A program made the position numbers and the translations under genes. The notes beneath the pieces were generated by a model. The model was not told the DNA's origin and searched no databases. It saw only the letters and a program-made list of their open reading frames with translations. 64,000 nt of DNA from CALJDF01 sp038121105 (GTDB taxonomy: Bacteria > Pseudomonadota > Alphaproteobacteria > SHVP01), in assembly GCA_038121105.1 (NCBI GenBank), contig JAYONB010000007.1, positions 128,170 to 192,169 on the forward strand. Direction: 5' to 3'. Of this stretch, positions 32,991-41,490 are shown piece after piece. Position 1 is the stretch's first letter. Every line of letters starts with the position of its first letter.

Positions 32991-33127
32991 ACGCCTCCCC
33001 CTGCTTTCAGGGGGAGGTCGCCCAGCGGCGTAGCCGATGGGTGGGAAGGGGCCGCTACCCGAGCAACCGTCTTCGCCCCTTTGCCACCAACCCCCTCCCT
33101 GCCCTCCCCCTGCCCGCAGGGGGAGGA
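32991..33127. repeat. Family B palindromic repeat, inverted doublet (xseA-purD gap)
   Basis: The forward unit (32991-33052, ACGCCTCCCCCT ... AGGGGGAGG) and the reverse unit (33083-33127, CCACCAACCCCCTCC ... GGGGGAGGAAG) lie in the 315-bp divergent gap 32882-33196. The first unit contains an insertion of about 25 bp compared with other copies. No gene is seen in the gap. Confidence 0.6.
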
Positions 33128-33196
33128 AGATGAGATCGGCACAACGCCACAAGGCGTTCAGTTCGATGCATGTGGAGAAGAGAAAGCCATGCCAGC

Positions 33197-34465
33197 ATGA
33201 ACATCCTCGTCGTCGGATCGGGCGCGCGCGAACATGCGCTGTGTTGGGCCATCGCCCGCTCGCCCCTCACTGATCAGCTCTTTTGCGCGCCGGGCAACGC
33301 CGGCATCGCCCAAGTGGCCACCTGCCTTCCTACCAGCGTCGACGACACCCCCGGCCTCCTCGCTGCCTGCCGCGCGCACGCCATCGATTTCGTCGTCGTC
33401 GGCCCCGAAGGCCCCTTGGTCGACGGGCTCGCCGATGCGCTCACCGAAGCCGGCATCAAGGTCTTCGGCCCCAGCGCCGCCGCCGCGATCCTCGAAGGCT
33501 CCAAAGGCTTCATGAAAGATCTGTGCGCTCAATACGGCATCCCGACTGCCGCCTATGGCCGCTTCACCGAAGCCACCGCCGCCAAAGATTTCATCGCCCG
33601 CACCGGCGCGCCCGTCGTGGTCAAGGCCGACGGCTTGGCCGCCGGCAAAGGCGTGATCATCGCCGAGACGGTGTCGGACGCGCATGCTGCGGTCGACAAC
33701 ATCCTGGGCGGCCAATTCGGCGAGGCCGGGGCCGAGTTGGTCATCGAAGAATTCATTGAAGGCGAGGAAGCGAGCTTCTTCGCCCTGTGCGACGGCACCC
33801 ACGTGCTGCCGCTGGCGGGCGCGCAAGACCACAAACGCGTCGGCGACGGCGACCAAGGCCCCAACACCGGCGGCATGGGCGCGTACTCGCCTGCCCCCGT
33901 GCTCGACGATGCCATGGCGAGCCGCGTCATGGACGAGATCGTCCGCCCCACCGTCGCCGCGATGACCGCCGAGGGCCGCCCCTACCGGGGCGTCTTGTAC
34001 GCCGGCCTGATGATCACCGCCGAAGGCCCCAAGCTGATCGAATACAACGTGCGTTTCGGCGACCCCGAATGCCAGGTACTAATGGCGCGTCTCGACTCGG
34101 ATCTCGTGCCCGCGCTGATGGCCTGCGCCGACGGCGCCCTCGACAAGATCGCGCTCAATTGGAAAGACCAACCCGCCTTATGCGTCGTCATGGCCGCCAA
34201 CGGCTATCCCGGCGCCTACGAGAAAGGCAGCGTCATCAAAAATCTTGAGGCCGCCGACGCGCTGGCGGGCGTCACCGTCTTCCACGCCGGCACCGCCACC
34301 AAAGACCACGCCACCGTCGCCACCGGCGGTCGCGTCCTCGGCGTCACCGCCTTGGGCGACACAATCGCTGCGGCCCAACAAAACGCCTACGCCGCCGTCG
34401 ACCTCATCGACTGGCCCGGCGGCTTCTGCCGGCGCGACATCGGCTGGCGCGCCCTCGACCGCTAA
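33197..34465 (+). CDS. purD: Phosphoribosylamine-glycine ligase
   Basis: This ATP-grasp enzyme of purine synthesis joins phosphoribosylamine and glycine. The 422 residues have the typical N-terminus MNILVVGSGAREHALCWAI, LLDGLVVGPEG-type phosphate loop (FVVVGPEGPLVDGLADAL) and ATP-grasp segments (VVVKADGLAAGKGVIIA, QDHKRVGDGDQGPNTGGMGAYSPAP). The ATG at 33197 begins the Rossmann-like fold; the open frame upstream is repeat sequence. It is a single gene divergent from xseA. Confidence 0.94.
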   Translation: MNILVVGSGAREHALCWAIARSPLTDQLFCAPGNAGIAQVATCLPTSVDDTPGLLAACRAHAIDFVVVGPEGPLVDGLADALTEAGIKVFGPSAAAAILEGSKGFMKDLCAQYGIPTAAYGRFTEATAAKDFIARTGAPVVVKADGLAAGKGVIIAETVSDAHAAVDNILGGQFGEAGAELVIEEFIEGEEASFFALCDGTHVLPLAGAQDHKRVGDGDQGPNTGGMGAYSPAPVLDDAMASRVMDEIVRPTVAAMTAEGRPYRGVLYAGLMITAEGPKLIEYNVRFGDPECQVLMARLDSDLVPALMACADGALDKIALNWKDQPALCVVMAANGYPGAYEKGSVIKNLEAADALAGVTVFHAGTATKDHATVATGGRVLGVTALGDTIAAAQQNAYAAVDLIDWPGGFCRRDIGWRALDR

Positions 34466-34491
34466 CGCCGCTCACCCCATAACAAGATTGC

Positions 34492-34534
34492 TCATCCTGA
34501 GGCGAATCGCGAAGCGTTGCGTCTCGAAGGACGA
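34492..34534. repeat. Dispersed repeat family A, copy 4
   Basis: TCATCCTGAGGCGAATCGC, GAAGCG, then TTGCGTCTCGAAGGACG. It lies 27 bp after purD in the 314-bp gap 34466-34779. A GGGGACAGAGAACGTGATTC string follows near 34551, like sequences flanking IS200-type REP transposases. Confidence 0.65.
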
Positions 34535-34682
34535 GAAAAGGGGTGGGGACAGAGAACGTGATTCTGCGCACCGCGCATAAACGGGTAGAATCGGCATCAT
34601 GTCCTATTCAAGTGAACCGCATCACACCACCCGGCACAGCGCACGCGCCGCGAAGACCGCCCAACGCCTTCCACCACAGCCG

Positions 34683-34751
34683 TTTTTTGGCTTCGTTTGT
34701 CGCCCAAAAGAGAGGGAGCATTGATTCAAAAAGATTTTTTGGCTTCGTTTG
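34683..34751. repeat. 17-bp direct repeat pair in the purD-phosphotransferase gap
   Basis: TTTTTTGGCTTCGTTTG occurs at 34683-34699 and again at 34735-34751, 52 bp apart. Flanks differ, so the repeat is exact only over these 17 bases. It lies just upstream of the phosphotransferase start and could be a duplication scar or a binding-site pair. Confidence 0.6.
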
Positions 34752-34779
34752 GTAATTTCGCACTTCAGGGCCGTCGGTC

Positions 34780-35826
34780 ATGACCGAAAACCCTGACGTT
34801 TTGCCGGCGCATCGCTTCGACGAGCGCCGCCTCGAAGATTGGCTCGCGGCCAACCTCGAGGGTTTCGCCGGGCCGATGACGGTGACCGAGTTCAAGGGCG
34901 GCCAGTCCAACCCGACCTACCGGTTGACCACGCCGGGGGCGTCCTACGTATTGCGCCGCAAGCCGCCCGGGACGCTCTTGCCCTCGGCGCACGCGGTTGA
35001 TCGCGAATACCGTATCATGCATGCGCTGGCCGAGACCGGCGTGCCGGTGCCCCGCACCTATTTGTTATGCGAAGACGAAAGCATCGTCGGCACGATGTTC
35101 TACGTGATGGATTTCCTCGACGGGCGCATCCTGTTCGACCCGCGCCTCCCCGAGGTCACCTCGACCCGCGACCGTGCGGCGATGTTCGATGCGATGAACG
35201 AGGTCATCGCCGCCTTGCACACCGTCGATTACCAGGCGGTCGGCTTGGGCGATTTCGGGCGCGAGGGCGGCTACGTCGCGCGCCAGATCGGGCGCTGGTC
35301 CAAGCAATACAAGGCCAGCGAAACCGAGACCATCGACGCTATGGAACGCTTGATGGAGTGGTTGCCCGCGCACCTACCCGCGCACGACGAAACGACGCTC
35401 GTGCACGGCGACTACCGCTTGGACAATCTGATCTTCCATCCCACCGAACCGCGCGTCATCGGCGTCTTGGATTGGGAGATCGCCACCTTGGGCAACCCCT
35501 TGGCCGATTTCGCCTATCACGTCATGGCCTGGCGGGTCTCGCCCGACGAGTTCCGCGGCCTGCGCGAGGTCGATATCGAAAGCTTGGGCATTCCCAACGA
35601 GGCCGCTTACACCGCCGCCTACGCCCAACGCACCGGCCGCGAGGCGCTGCCCGATTGGGAATTTTACATGGCCTACAACCTGTTTCGCATGGCGGCCATC
35701 CTGCAAGGCATCATGGGCCGGGTGCGCGACGGCACCGCCGCCAACCCCGAAGCCGCCCGCATGGGCGCCCTCGTCCGCCCCCTCGCCACCCTCGCCTGGG
35801 CGCAAGCCGAAAAGATCGGCGACTAG
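34780..35826 (+). CDS. Kinase-like phosphotransferase of the ACAD10/11-LvaA type
   Basis: The 348-residue protein has the APH/choline-kinase fold: SYVLRRKPPG as nucleotide-binding Lys strand, the catalytic HGDYRLDN (His209, Asp211, Asn216) and metal-binding DWE (from Asp231). HPTEPRVIGVLDWE and TLGNPLADFAY closely match the N-terminal kinase of mammalian ACAD11 and bacterial LvaA, which phosphorylate the hydroxyl of 4-hydroxyacyl-CoA. It is convergent, with a 4-bp overlap, with an ACAD11-like dehydrogenase that would complete that route. Aminoglycoside resistance is unlikely. Confidence 0.85.
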   Translation: MTENPDVLPAHRFDERRLEDWLAANLEGFAGPMTVTEFKGGQSNPTYRLTTPGASYVLRRKPPGTLLPSAHAVDREYRIMHALAETGVPVPRTYLLCEDESIVGTMFYVMDFLDGRILFDPRLPEVTSTRDRAAMFDAMNEVIAALHTVDYQAVGLGDFGREGGYVARQIGRWSKQYKASETETIDAMERLMEWLPAHLPAHDETTLVHGDYRLDNLIFHPTEPRVIGVLDWEIATLGNPLADFAYHVMAWRVSPDEFRGLREVDIESLGIPNEAAYTAAYAQRTGREALPDWEFYMAYNLFRMAAILQGIMGRVRDGTAANPEAARMGALVRPLATLAWAQAEKIGD

Positions 35827-37028
35827 GCGTTCGTGTACTGCCGCAACTCGCGCTTGGCGATGCCTTCGGCATGCACCTCGTCGGGCCCGTCGGCCATGCG
35901 CAGGGCACGCGCCCAGGCCCAGGCATAGGCCAGGCCGTAGTCTTCCGAGAAGCCCCCGGCGCCATGCACCTGCATTGCGCGATCAAGAATGGTCTGCGTC
36001 ATCATCGGCACCGCGACCTTGATCATGGCGATCTCGTTGCGCGCTTCTTTGGCGCCGACCTGGTCGATCATCCAGGCGGTCTTCAGCACCAGCAGGCGCG
36101 CCTGTTCGATCTCGATGCGGCTTTGCGCGATCTGCTGGCGCAACGCCCCTTGTTCAGCCAACGGCTTGCCGAAGGCGACGCGTGTGGTCACCCGGCGGCA
36201 CATGGTTTCCAGCGCTCGTTCGGCCACGCCGATCTGACGCATGCAGTGATGAATGCGCCCCGGCCCCAGGCGGCCCTGGGCGATCTCGAAGCCACGCCCT
36301 TCGCCCAGGATCAAGTTCGTGACGGGCACGCGCACGTTTTCGAACGTCACTTCGCAATGGCCGTGCGGCGCATCGTCGAACCCGAACAAACCCAGCTTGC
36401 GCACGATGGTGACGCCCGCCGTATCGCGCGGCACCAGGATCTGCGATTGCTGCTTGTGGCGCGGTGCGGAGGGATCGGTCTTGCCCATCACGATGAAGAT
36501 CCTGCAATCGGGATGCGCCGCATTGGTGATCCACCATTTGCGCCCGTTGATCACATAGTCGTCGCCGTCCCGCGTGATCGAGGTTTCGACGTTGGTCGCA
36601 TCCGAGGACGCGACATCGGGCTCGGTCATGCAAAACGCCGAGCGGATCTTGCCTTCCAACAACGGCGTCAGCCATTCGGCCTTTTGGGCGTCGTTGGCGT
36701 AGTTTGCCAGCAGCTCCATGTTGCCGGTATCGGGCGCGTTGCAGTTGAACACTTCGGGCGCGAACGGCACCCGGCCCATCACCTCGCACAGCGGCGCGTA
36801 TTCCAAGTTGGTCAGCCCCAGCGCCAGCTCGTCGTCGGGCAGGAACAGATTCCACAAGCCCTCGGCTTTGGCCTTTGCCTTCAGCTCCTCCATGATCGGC
36901 GGCACCCGCCAGCGCTCTTCGTCGAGCTGGGCCGCATAGACGCTCTCGGCCGGATAGACATGCGCATCCATAAAGGCATGCAGCTTGGGCAACAGTTGTT
37001 TGGTTTTTTCCGGATGTTCGACGACCAT
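35823..37028 (-). CDS. Acyl-CoA dehydrogenase, ACAD11/LvaC-like
   Basis: The 401-residue flavoprotein has the FAD/substrate segments MTEPDVASSDATN and GRKWWITNAA, then GEGRGFEIAQGRLGPGRIHHC and, near the C-terminus, QVHGAGGFSEDYGLA and ADGPDEVHAEGIA. This pattern is closest to ACAD11 rather than to short- or medium-chain ACADs. In the mammalian and levulinate routes this enzyme processes the 4-phosphoacyl-CoA made by a partner kinase, here the convergent gene. Opposite-strand long open frames are GC-rich artefacts. No good ribosome binding site is seen before ATG 37028. Confidence 0.88.
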   Translation of the reverse strand: MVVEHPEKTKQLLPKLHAFMDAHVYPAESVYAAQLDEERWRVPPIMEELKAKAKAEGLWNLFLPDDELALGLTNLEYAPLCEVMGRVPFAPEVFNCNAPDTGNMELLANYANDAQKAEWLTPLLEGKIRSAFCMTEPDVASSDATNVETSITRDGDDYVINGRKWWITNAAHPDCRIFIVMGKTDPSAPRHKQQSQILVPRDTAGVTIVRKLGLFGFDDAPHGHCEVTFENVRVPVTNLILGEGRGFEIAQGRLGPGRIHHCMRQIGVAERALETMCRRVTTRVAFGKPLAEQGALRQQIAQSRIEIEQARLLVLKTAWMIDQVGAKEARNEIAMIKVAVPMMTQTILDRAMQVHGAGGFSEDYGLAYAWAWARALRMADGPDEVHAEGIAKRELRQYTNA

Positions 37029-37112
37029 GGAAACTCTCTTTGTAGGGCAGACCTGCCGTTTGTATCAGGAATTCTCGGACAAGGCGCATTGACGCCCCGC
37101 AAATTGGCGGCG

Positions 37113-37568
37113 CTACCGCCGGCTCTTGAAAAACTCTTTCAGCAAGGCCGCGGCCCGCGATTCGTCCAAACCGCCGTAGGTTTCCGGCGCATGGTGGCAG
37201 GTGCTTTGGGCAAAGATGCGCGGGCCGTTTTCGACCCCGCCGCCCTTGGCGTCGGCCGCGCCGTAATACAGCCGTCGCAGCCGGGCAAAGCTGATCGCCT
37301 GGGCGCACATCGGGCAGGGCTCCAGCGTCACGTAAAGATCGCAGTCGTTCAGCCGCTCCGCGCCCAACTTCGCCGCCGCCGTGCGGATCACCACCATTTC
37401 GGCATGGGCCGTAGGATCGTTATCGGTCCGCGTGCGATTGCCGGCGGCCGCAATCACCGCGCCCGTGGCATCGACCAGCACCGCGCCCACCGGCACCTCG
37501 CCGGCACGTGCCGCCGCCTCGGCTTCGGCCAAGGCTTGGGCCATGGGGGTTTCGCCACTTGCCGTCAT
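37113..37568 (-). CDS. tadA: tRNA(adenine34) deaminase-like nucleoside deaminase
   Basis: The zinc deaminase makes inosine at position 34 of tRNA-Arg. The 151 residues have HAE (His55, Glu57) and PCPMC (Cys85, Cys88), the ligand and catalytic set, preceded by VPVGAVLVD and followed by FARLRRLYYGAADAKGG. These match TadA rather than guanine or cytosine deaminases. ATG 37568 (MTASGET) is used; an ATG eight codons later is possible. It is separated by 84 bp from the dehydrogenase and is divergent from the glutamine amidotransferase-like gene. Confidence 0.88.
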   Translation of the reverse strand: MTASGETPMAQALAEAEAAARAGEVPVGAVLVDATGAVIAAAGNRTRTDNDPTAHAEMVVIRTAAAKLGAERLNDCDLYVTLEPCPMCAQAISFARLRRLYYGAADAKGGGVENGPRIFAQSTCHHAPETYGGLDESRAAALLKEFFKSRR

Positions 37569-37654
37569 GCCCCCGACCTTGGGCCCCGCCCCGCCCAACG
37601 GTCAAGCCTGACCGGCAATTGCGTGCCGCGAAAGGCGGCCTTAGTGTCCGCGCC

Positions 37655-38368
37655 ATGAGCAAATCTCCCCTGATCGGCATAACCGTCGATTCCGAAGAGC
37701 CGGGCGCCTACTCCAACAAGCCTTGGTTTGCCTTGCGCCAAAACTACTGCAGTGCGGTGACCAATGCCGGCGGCACCGTCGTGATGTTGCCGCACGATGC
37801 CGGAGCCGCCGAACGCTACGCCGATCTGTTGGACGGCTTGGTGGTCTCCGGCGGCAACTTCGATGTCGACCCTGCGCTATTCGGCGCCATCGAACGACAC
37901 GCCACCGTCACGACCAAAGACGAACGCACGGCGTTCGAGGCCGACATCACCAAAGCCATGCTGGCGCGCGACAAGCCGGTGCTGGGCATTTGCGGCGGCC
38001 AGCAGCTCTTGCACGTCATCCTGGGCGGCACGTTGGTGCAGCACATTCCCGATGCGGTGCCGAATGCGCTTGCCCACGAACAACCCAACCCGCGCGACGA
38101 ACCCGGCCATACCGTTGCAGTCACCCCCGATACCTTGCTGCACCGGATCGTTGGCGCCGACGAACTGCCGGTCAACAGCGCGCACCACCAGGCCGCCGCG
38201 CATGACGGCGAGGCCGTCGTGATCAACGCGGTGGCACCGGACGGCGTGGTCGAGGGTATCGAATCCCCTGCCCACCGGTTTTGCCTGGGTGTTCAATGGC
38301 ACCCGGAATACGACATCAGCGAAGGCGACGCGAAAATCTTCCGCGCCTTCATCGCGGCCGCCCAATGA
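37655..38368 (+). CDS. Class I glutamine amidotransferase-like hydrolase (peptidase C26)
   Basis: The 237-residue enzyme has the Cys-His-Glu triad: Cys113 in GICGGQQ, and His216 and Glu218 in QWHPEYD. LDGLVVSGGNFDVDPALFG near 59-77 is typical of gamma-glutamyl-gamma-aminobutyrate hydrolase (PuuD) relatives. Such enzymes release Glu from gamma-glutamyl amides. Which one is cut here cannot be told. The ATG at 37655 is chosen because homology begins at MSKSPLIGIT. Its TGA overlaps the rluB start by four bases (ATGA), suggesting co-translation. Confidence 0.88.
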   Translation: MSKSPLIGITVDSEEPGAYSNKPWFALRQNYCSAVTNAGGTVVMLPHDAGAAERYADLLDGLVVSGGNFDVDPALFGAIERHATVTTKDERTAFEADITKAMLARDKPVLGICGGQQLLHVILGGTLVQHIPDAVPNALAHEQPNPRDEPGHTVAVTPDTLLHRIVGADELPVNSAHHQAAAHDGEAVVINAVAPDGVVEGIESPAHRFCLGVQWHPEYDISEGDAKIFRAFIAAAQ

Positions 38369-39105
38369 GCACGTCAGAAGCGGCACCGCCGGGCGAACGC
38401 ATCGCCAAGCGCATCGCCCGCGCCGGCCTTTGCTCGCGTCGCGAAGCCGAACGCTGGATCGAACAAGGCCGGGTGGCCGTCGACGGCGTCCTTCTCACCA
38501 CGCCCGCGTTCACCGTCACCAAAGACAACAAGGTCATGGTCGACGGCAGGCCGTTGCCTGCGGCACAAGAGACCCGCCTGTGGCGCTATCACAAACCGCC
38601 TGGCCTCGTGACCACCAACCGCGACGAGTTGGGTCGCGACACGATCTTTGATCATCTGCCCAAGAACTTGCCGCGCGTGCTCACCGTCGGAAGACTCGAC
38701 CTCAACTCAGAAGGACTTTTGCTGCTCACCAACGACGGCGATCTTGCGCGCAAGCTCGAACTCCCCGCGACCGGTTGGACCCGGCGCTACCGCGTGCGCG
38801 TCTATGGCCGGGTCGACCAGGCCAAGCTCGATCCCCTCAAGCGTGGCGTCACCATCGAAGGCGTTGGATACGACTCGATTGTCGCCTCCGTCGACAAGCA
38901 GCAAGGCAGCAATGCGTGGCTCACCGTCTCGCTCCGCGAGGGTAAGAACCGCGAAATTCGTCGCGTGATGGAGCACCTGGGCTGGCCCGTCTCGCGCCTC
39001 ATTAGGCTTGCTTACGGTCCCTTCCAGCTCGGCAACCTCAAAGCCGGCGCGGTCGAACCGGTACCGCACAAGGTATTGCGCGAACAATTGGGCCAGGGCC
39101 GCTAG
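38365..39105 (+). CDS. rluB: 23S rRNA pseudouridine synthase, RluB/RsuA type
   Basis: The 246-residue enzyme has an N-terminal S4 RNA-binding domain (ERIAKRIARAGLCSRREAERWI, 11-32) and the RsuA-type catalytic domain with VGRLDLNSEGLLLLTND, where Asp112 is the nucleophile. GKNREIRRVMEHLGWPV is a family landmark. The likely target is a uridine of 23S rRNA near the peptidyl-transferase centre, but RluE/RsuA specificity is not excluded. It overlaps the previous gene by four bases and the GTG of rsmD by one base. Confidence 0.9.
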   Translation: MSTSEAAPPGERIAKRIARAGLCSRREAERWIEQGRVAVDGVLLTTPAFTVTKDNKVMVDGRPLPAAQETRLWRYHKPPGLVTTNRDELGRDTIFDHLPKNLPRVLTVGRLDLNSEGLLLLTNDGDLARKLELPATGWTRRYRVRVYGRVDQAKLDPLKRGVTIEGVGYDSIVASVDKQQGSNAWLTVSLREGKNREIRRVMEHLGWPVSRLIRLAYGPFQLGNLKAGAVEPVPHKVLREQLGQGR

Positions 39106-39680
39106 TGCTGCGGATCGTTTCCGGCGTCTACAGGGGTCGCAAACTCGAAACCGCTCCTGGTAATGCCTTGCGCCCCACCGCCGAACGCGTGCGCGAGGCG
39201 ATCTTCAACAAGCTCACCCACGGCCTGATCACTCAAAGCGGTGCACCGCTGACCGACTTGCAGGTCCTCGATGTCTTCGCCGGCACCGGCGCCCTGGGAT
39301 TCGAAGCGCTCTCGCGCGGCGCGCTGCGGGTGGTCTTCATCGAAAACGACGCTGCCACGGCGCGCCTCATCAAACGCAACGCTGAACACCTCGGCGCCGG
39401 GAATACCACCACCGTCGTCCGGCGCGACGCAACGCAACCCGGCGCGGGCCGCACTCCCGCCGGGCTCGTTCTGATGGACGCGCCCTATCGGTCGGGCCTC
39501 ACGACGCCCGCGCTCGACGCGCTCAATCAAGGCGGTTGGATCACCCCCGGCGCGATCATCGTGATCGAAGTCGGGCGAGACGAAGAAATCACCCTGCCGG
39601 AAGGCTTTGACGCGATCGACGATCGGCGCTATGGCGCGGCGCGGGTGTTGTATGTGCGTGGGCCGACCGGTCCGGCCTAG
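39105..39680 (+). CDS. rsmD: 16S rRNA (guanine(966)-N2)-methyltransferase
   Basis: The 191-residue SAM enzyme methylates G966 of 16S rRNA. DVFAGTGALGFEALSRGA (56-73) is the SAM site. The catalytic motif is DAPY (125-128) in place of the more usual D/NPPY. RIVSGVYRGRKLETAPGNALRPT near the N-terminus is diagnostic. Start is GTG 39105 overlapping the rluB stop (TAGTG). It is convergent with mutL, with a 4-bp gap. Confidence 0.9.
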   Translation: MLRIVSGVYRGRKLETAPGNALRPTAERVREAIFNKLTHGLITQSGAPLTDLQVLDVFAGTGALGFEALSRGALRVVFIENDAATARLIKRNAEHLGAGNTTTVVRRDATQPGAGRTPAGLVLMDAPYRSGLTTPALDALNQGGWITPGAIIVIEVGRDEEITLPEGFDAIDDRRYGAARVLYVRGPTGPA

Positions 39681-39684
39681 TCGC

Positions 39685-41490
39685 TCAACGCCGCCCGAAC
39701 AGCCGCTCAATATCAGGCAGCTGCAGTTCGACATAGGTCGGGCGGCCATGATTGCACTGCCCGGAGTTCGGCGTGACTTCCATCTCGCGCAGAAGCGCGT
39801 TCATCTCGGCCGCCGTCATCCGTCTCCCCGCCCGAACCGACCCATGGCAAGCCATGGTGCTGCACACATCGTTGAGCCGTTCGGTCAATGCTGTCGTGTC
39901 GTCCAACTCGGCCAGGTCATCCGCAAGGTCGCGCACCAAACCTTGAATATCGACCTCGCCCAGCAGCGCGGGTTGTTCGCGCACCACCACCGCGCCAGCG
40001 CCGAACTGATCGATCACCAAACCCAATTCGGCCAGCTCGTCCGCGCGATCCAACACCCGGCCCACGGCCGCCTCGTCCATCTCCACCACTTCGGGGATCA
40101 ACATGCCCTGCCGCGCGACGCCGTTCTGTAGCGCCTTCTTCATGCGCTCATAGACCAAGCGCTCATGTGCGGCATGCTGATCGACAACGATCAAGCCGTC
40201 GGCGGTCTGGGCCACGATATACGTCTGGTGTAGCTGCCCCACCGCTGCGCCAAGCGGGTAGGACGCTTCGGGCGCCTCCCCCAATCCAACCTCCGCCGGC
40301 CGTGCCGCCGGGGCGAATCCGTCGGGTTCCTCGCCCCGGGCCGGCATGCCAGGCGGCGCCTGATGCTGAAACGCGCTGGCCGCCTCGGACAGCCCGGTCC
40401 GCGACGTTCCCTCGGGACGGGCGCCATAGAACGCGCCCTGCCCGCCCGGTCGAAATGCCGCCGCCGCCTCCGCAGCAACCGTCGAAGAGGCGCGATGTCC
40501 GGCCCCTGCCAGGGCGCGGCGTACCGTCGAAACGATCAACCCGCGCACCAACGGCTCGTCGCGAAATCGGACTTCCGCCTTCGCGGGATGGACATTCACA
40601 TCCACCGCCTCAGGCGGCACGGAAAGGAACAACGCCACCACCGGGTGTCGGTGCCGCGCCATCAAGTCCTGATAGGCGCCACGCAGGGCACCGGTGAACA
40701 ACCGGTCCCGCACCGGTCGTCCGTTGACGAACAGATATTGCGCCTGGGCATTGCCCCGGTTCATCGTCGGCAACCCGGCGAACCCTGTCAGGCTGATTCC
40801 CTCGCGCTCGGCCTCAACGGACACGCTGTTGTCGACGAAATCGCGCCCCATGACGGCGGCAAGGCGGTCGCGCGCAGCCGCCTCACCGGTGGCCGCGGCG
40901 TAGCTGAAGATCTCTCGCGCCGCCTCACGCAAGCTGAACCCAATGGTCGGGTTCGCCATCGCCAAACGCTTTGTGGTTTCGGTGATCGCCGTCGTTTCGG
41001 ACCGATCGGTTTTGAGGAACTTCAAGCGCGCTGGGGTGGCGAAGAAAAGGTCTCGTATTTCGATCCGGGTTCCACCGGGAAGAGAGTCGGGCTGGAGATC
41101 ACCCAGCCGCCCGGCATCGACATGCAATTGCCAAGCTTCGTCCGCCCCTCGGGCGCGACTGGTAATCGTCATGCGGCTGACCGATCCGATCGACGGCAGC
41201 GCTTCGCCACGAAAACCCAGATGCGCGATCCGCACCAGATCGTCCTCGGGCAGCTTCGAGGTGGCATGCCGCTCGACCGCAAGCGCCAGCTCGTCCCGCG
41301 CCATGCCATGGCCGTTGTCGGTAATGATGATTTGGTCTCGACCGGCCCCCGCGATGGCAACATCGATCTGCGTGGCGCCGGCGTCAATCGCGTTCTCGAC
41401 AAGTTCCTTGACGACGCTTGCCGGACGCTCGACGACCTCGCCCGCCGCAATGCGGTTGACGGTGCCTTCGGGCAGTCGACGGATCGTCAT
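39685..41490 (-). CDS. mutL: DNA mismatch repair protein MutL
   Basis: The 601-residue protein has the GHKL ATPase N-domain: VENAIDAGATQIDV (31-44), TDNGHGM (57-63) and GFRGEALPSI (92-101). The C-terminal dimer/nuclease domain has DQHAAHERLVYE (about 433), the endonuclease motif found in MutL of MutH-less bacteria, and ends ACHGSVRAG and QCNHGRPT. A Pro/Ala-rich linker joins them. It nicks DNA in methylation-independent mismatch repair with MutS. It is the last gene of the long minus run and overlaps pgi by ATGA. Confidence 0.94.
   Translation of the reverse strand: MTIRRLPEGTVNRIAAGEVVERPASVVKELVENAIDAGATQIDVAIAGAGRDQIIITDNGHGMARDELALAVERHATSKLPEDDLVRIAHLGFRGEALPSIGSVSRMTITSRARGADEAWQLHVDAGRLGDLQPDSLPGGTRIEIRDLFFATPARLKFLKTDRSETTAITETTKRLAMANPTIGFSLREAAREIFSYAAATGEAAARDRLAAVMGRDFVDNSVSVEAEREGISLTGFAGLPTMNRGNAQAQYLFVNGRPVRDRLFTGALRGAYQDLMARHRHPVVALFLSVPPEAVDVNVHPAKAEVRFRDEPLVRGLIVSTVRRALAGAGHRASSTVAAEAAAAFRPGGQGAFYGARPEGTSRTGLSEAASAFQHQAPPGMPARGEEPDGFAPAARPAEVGLGEAPEASYPLGAAVGQLHQTYIVAQTADGLIVVDQHAAHERLVYERMKKALQNGVARQGMLIPEVVEMDEAAVGRVLDRADELAELGLVIDQFGAGAVVVREQPALLGEVDIQGLVRDLADDLAELDDTTALTERLNDVCSTMACHGSVRAGRRMTAAEMNALLREMEVTPNSGQCNHGRPTYVELQLPDIERLFGRR

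Noticed and set aside
34599..34724. A 41-codon plus frame in the purD-phosphotransferase gap
   Set aside because: It has no ribosome binding site and no known family, and it contains one copy of the 17-bp repeat; probably chance.
34780..35826. Aminoglycoside phosphotransferase (resistance) reading of the kinase-like gene
   Set aside because: The HPTEPRVIGVLDWE and TLGNPLADFAY segments place it with ACAD10/11 and LvaA-type acyl-CoA kinases.
35067..37658. An 863-codon plus frame across the phosphotransferase and acyl-CoA dehydrogenase genes
   Set aside because: It overlaps two recognised enzymes in other frames and has no recognisable domain.
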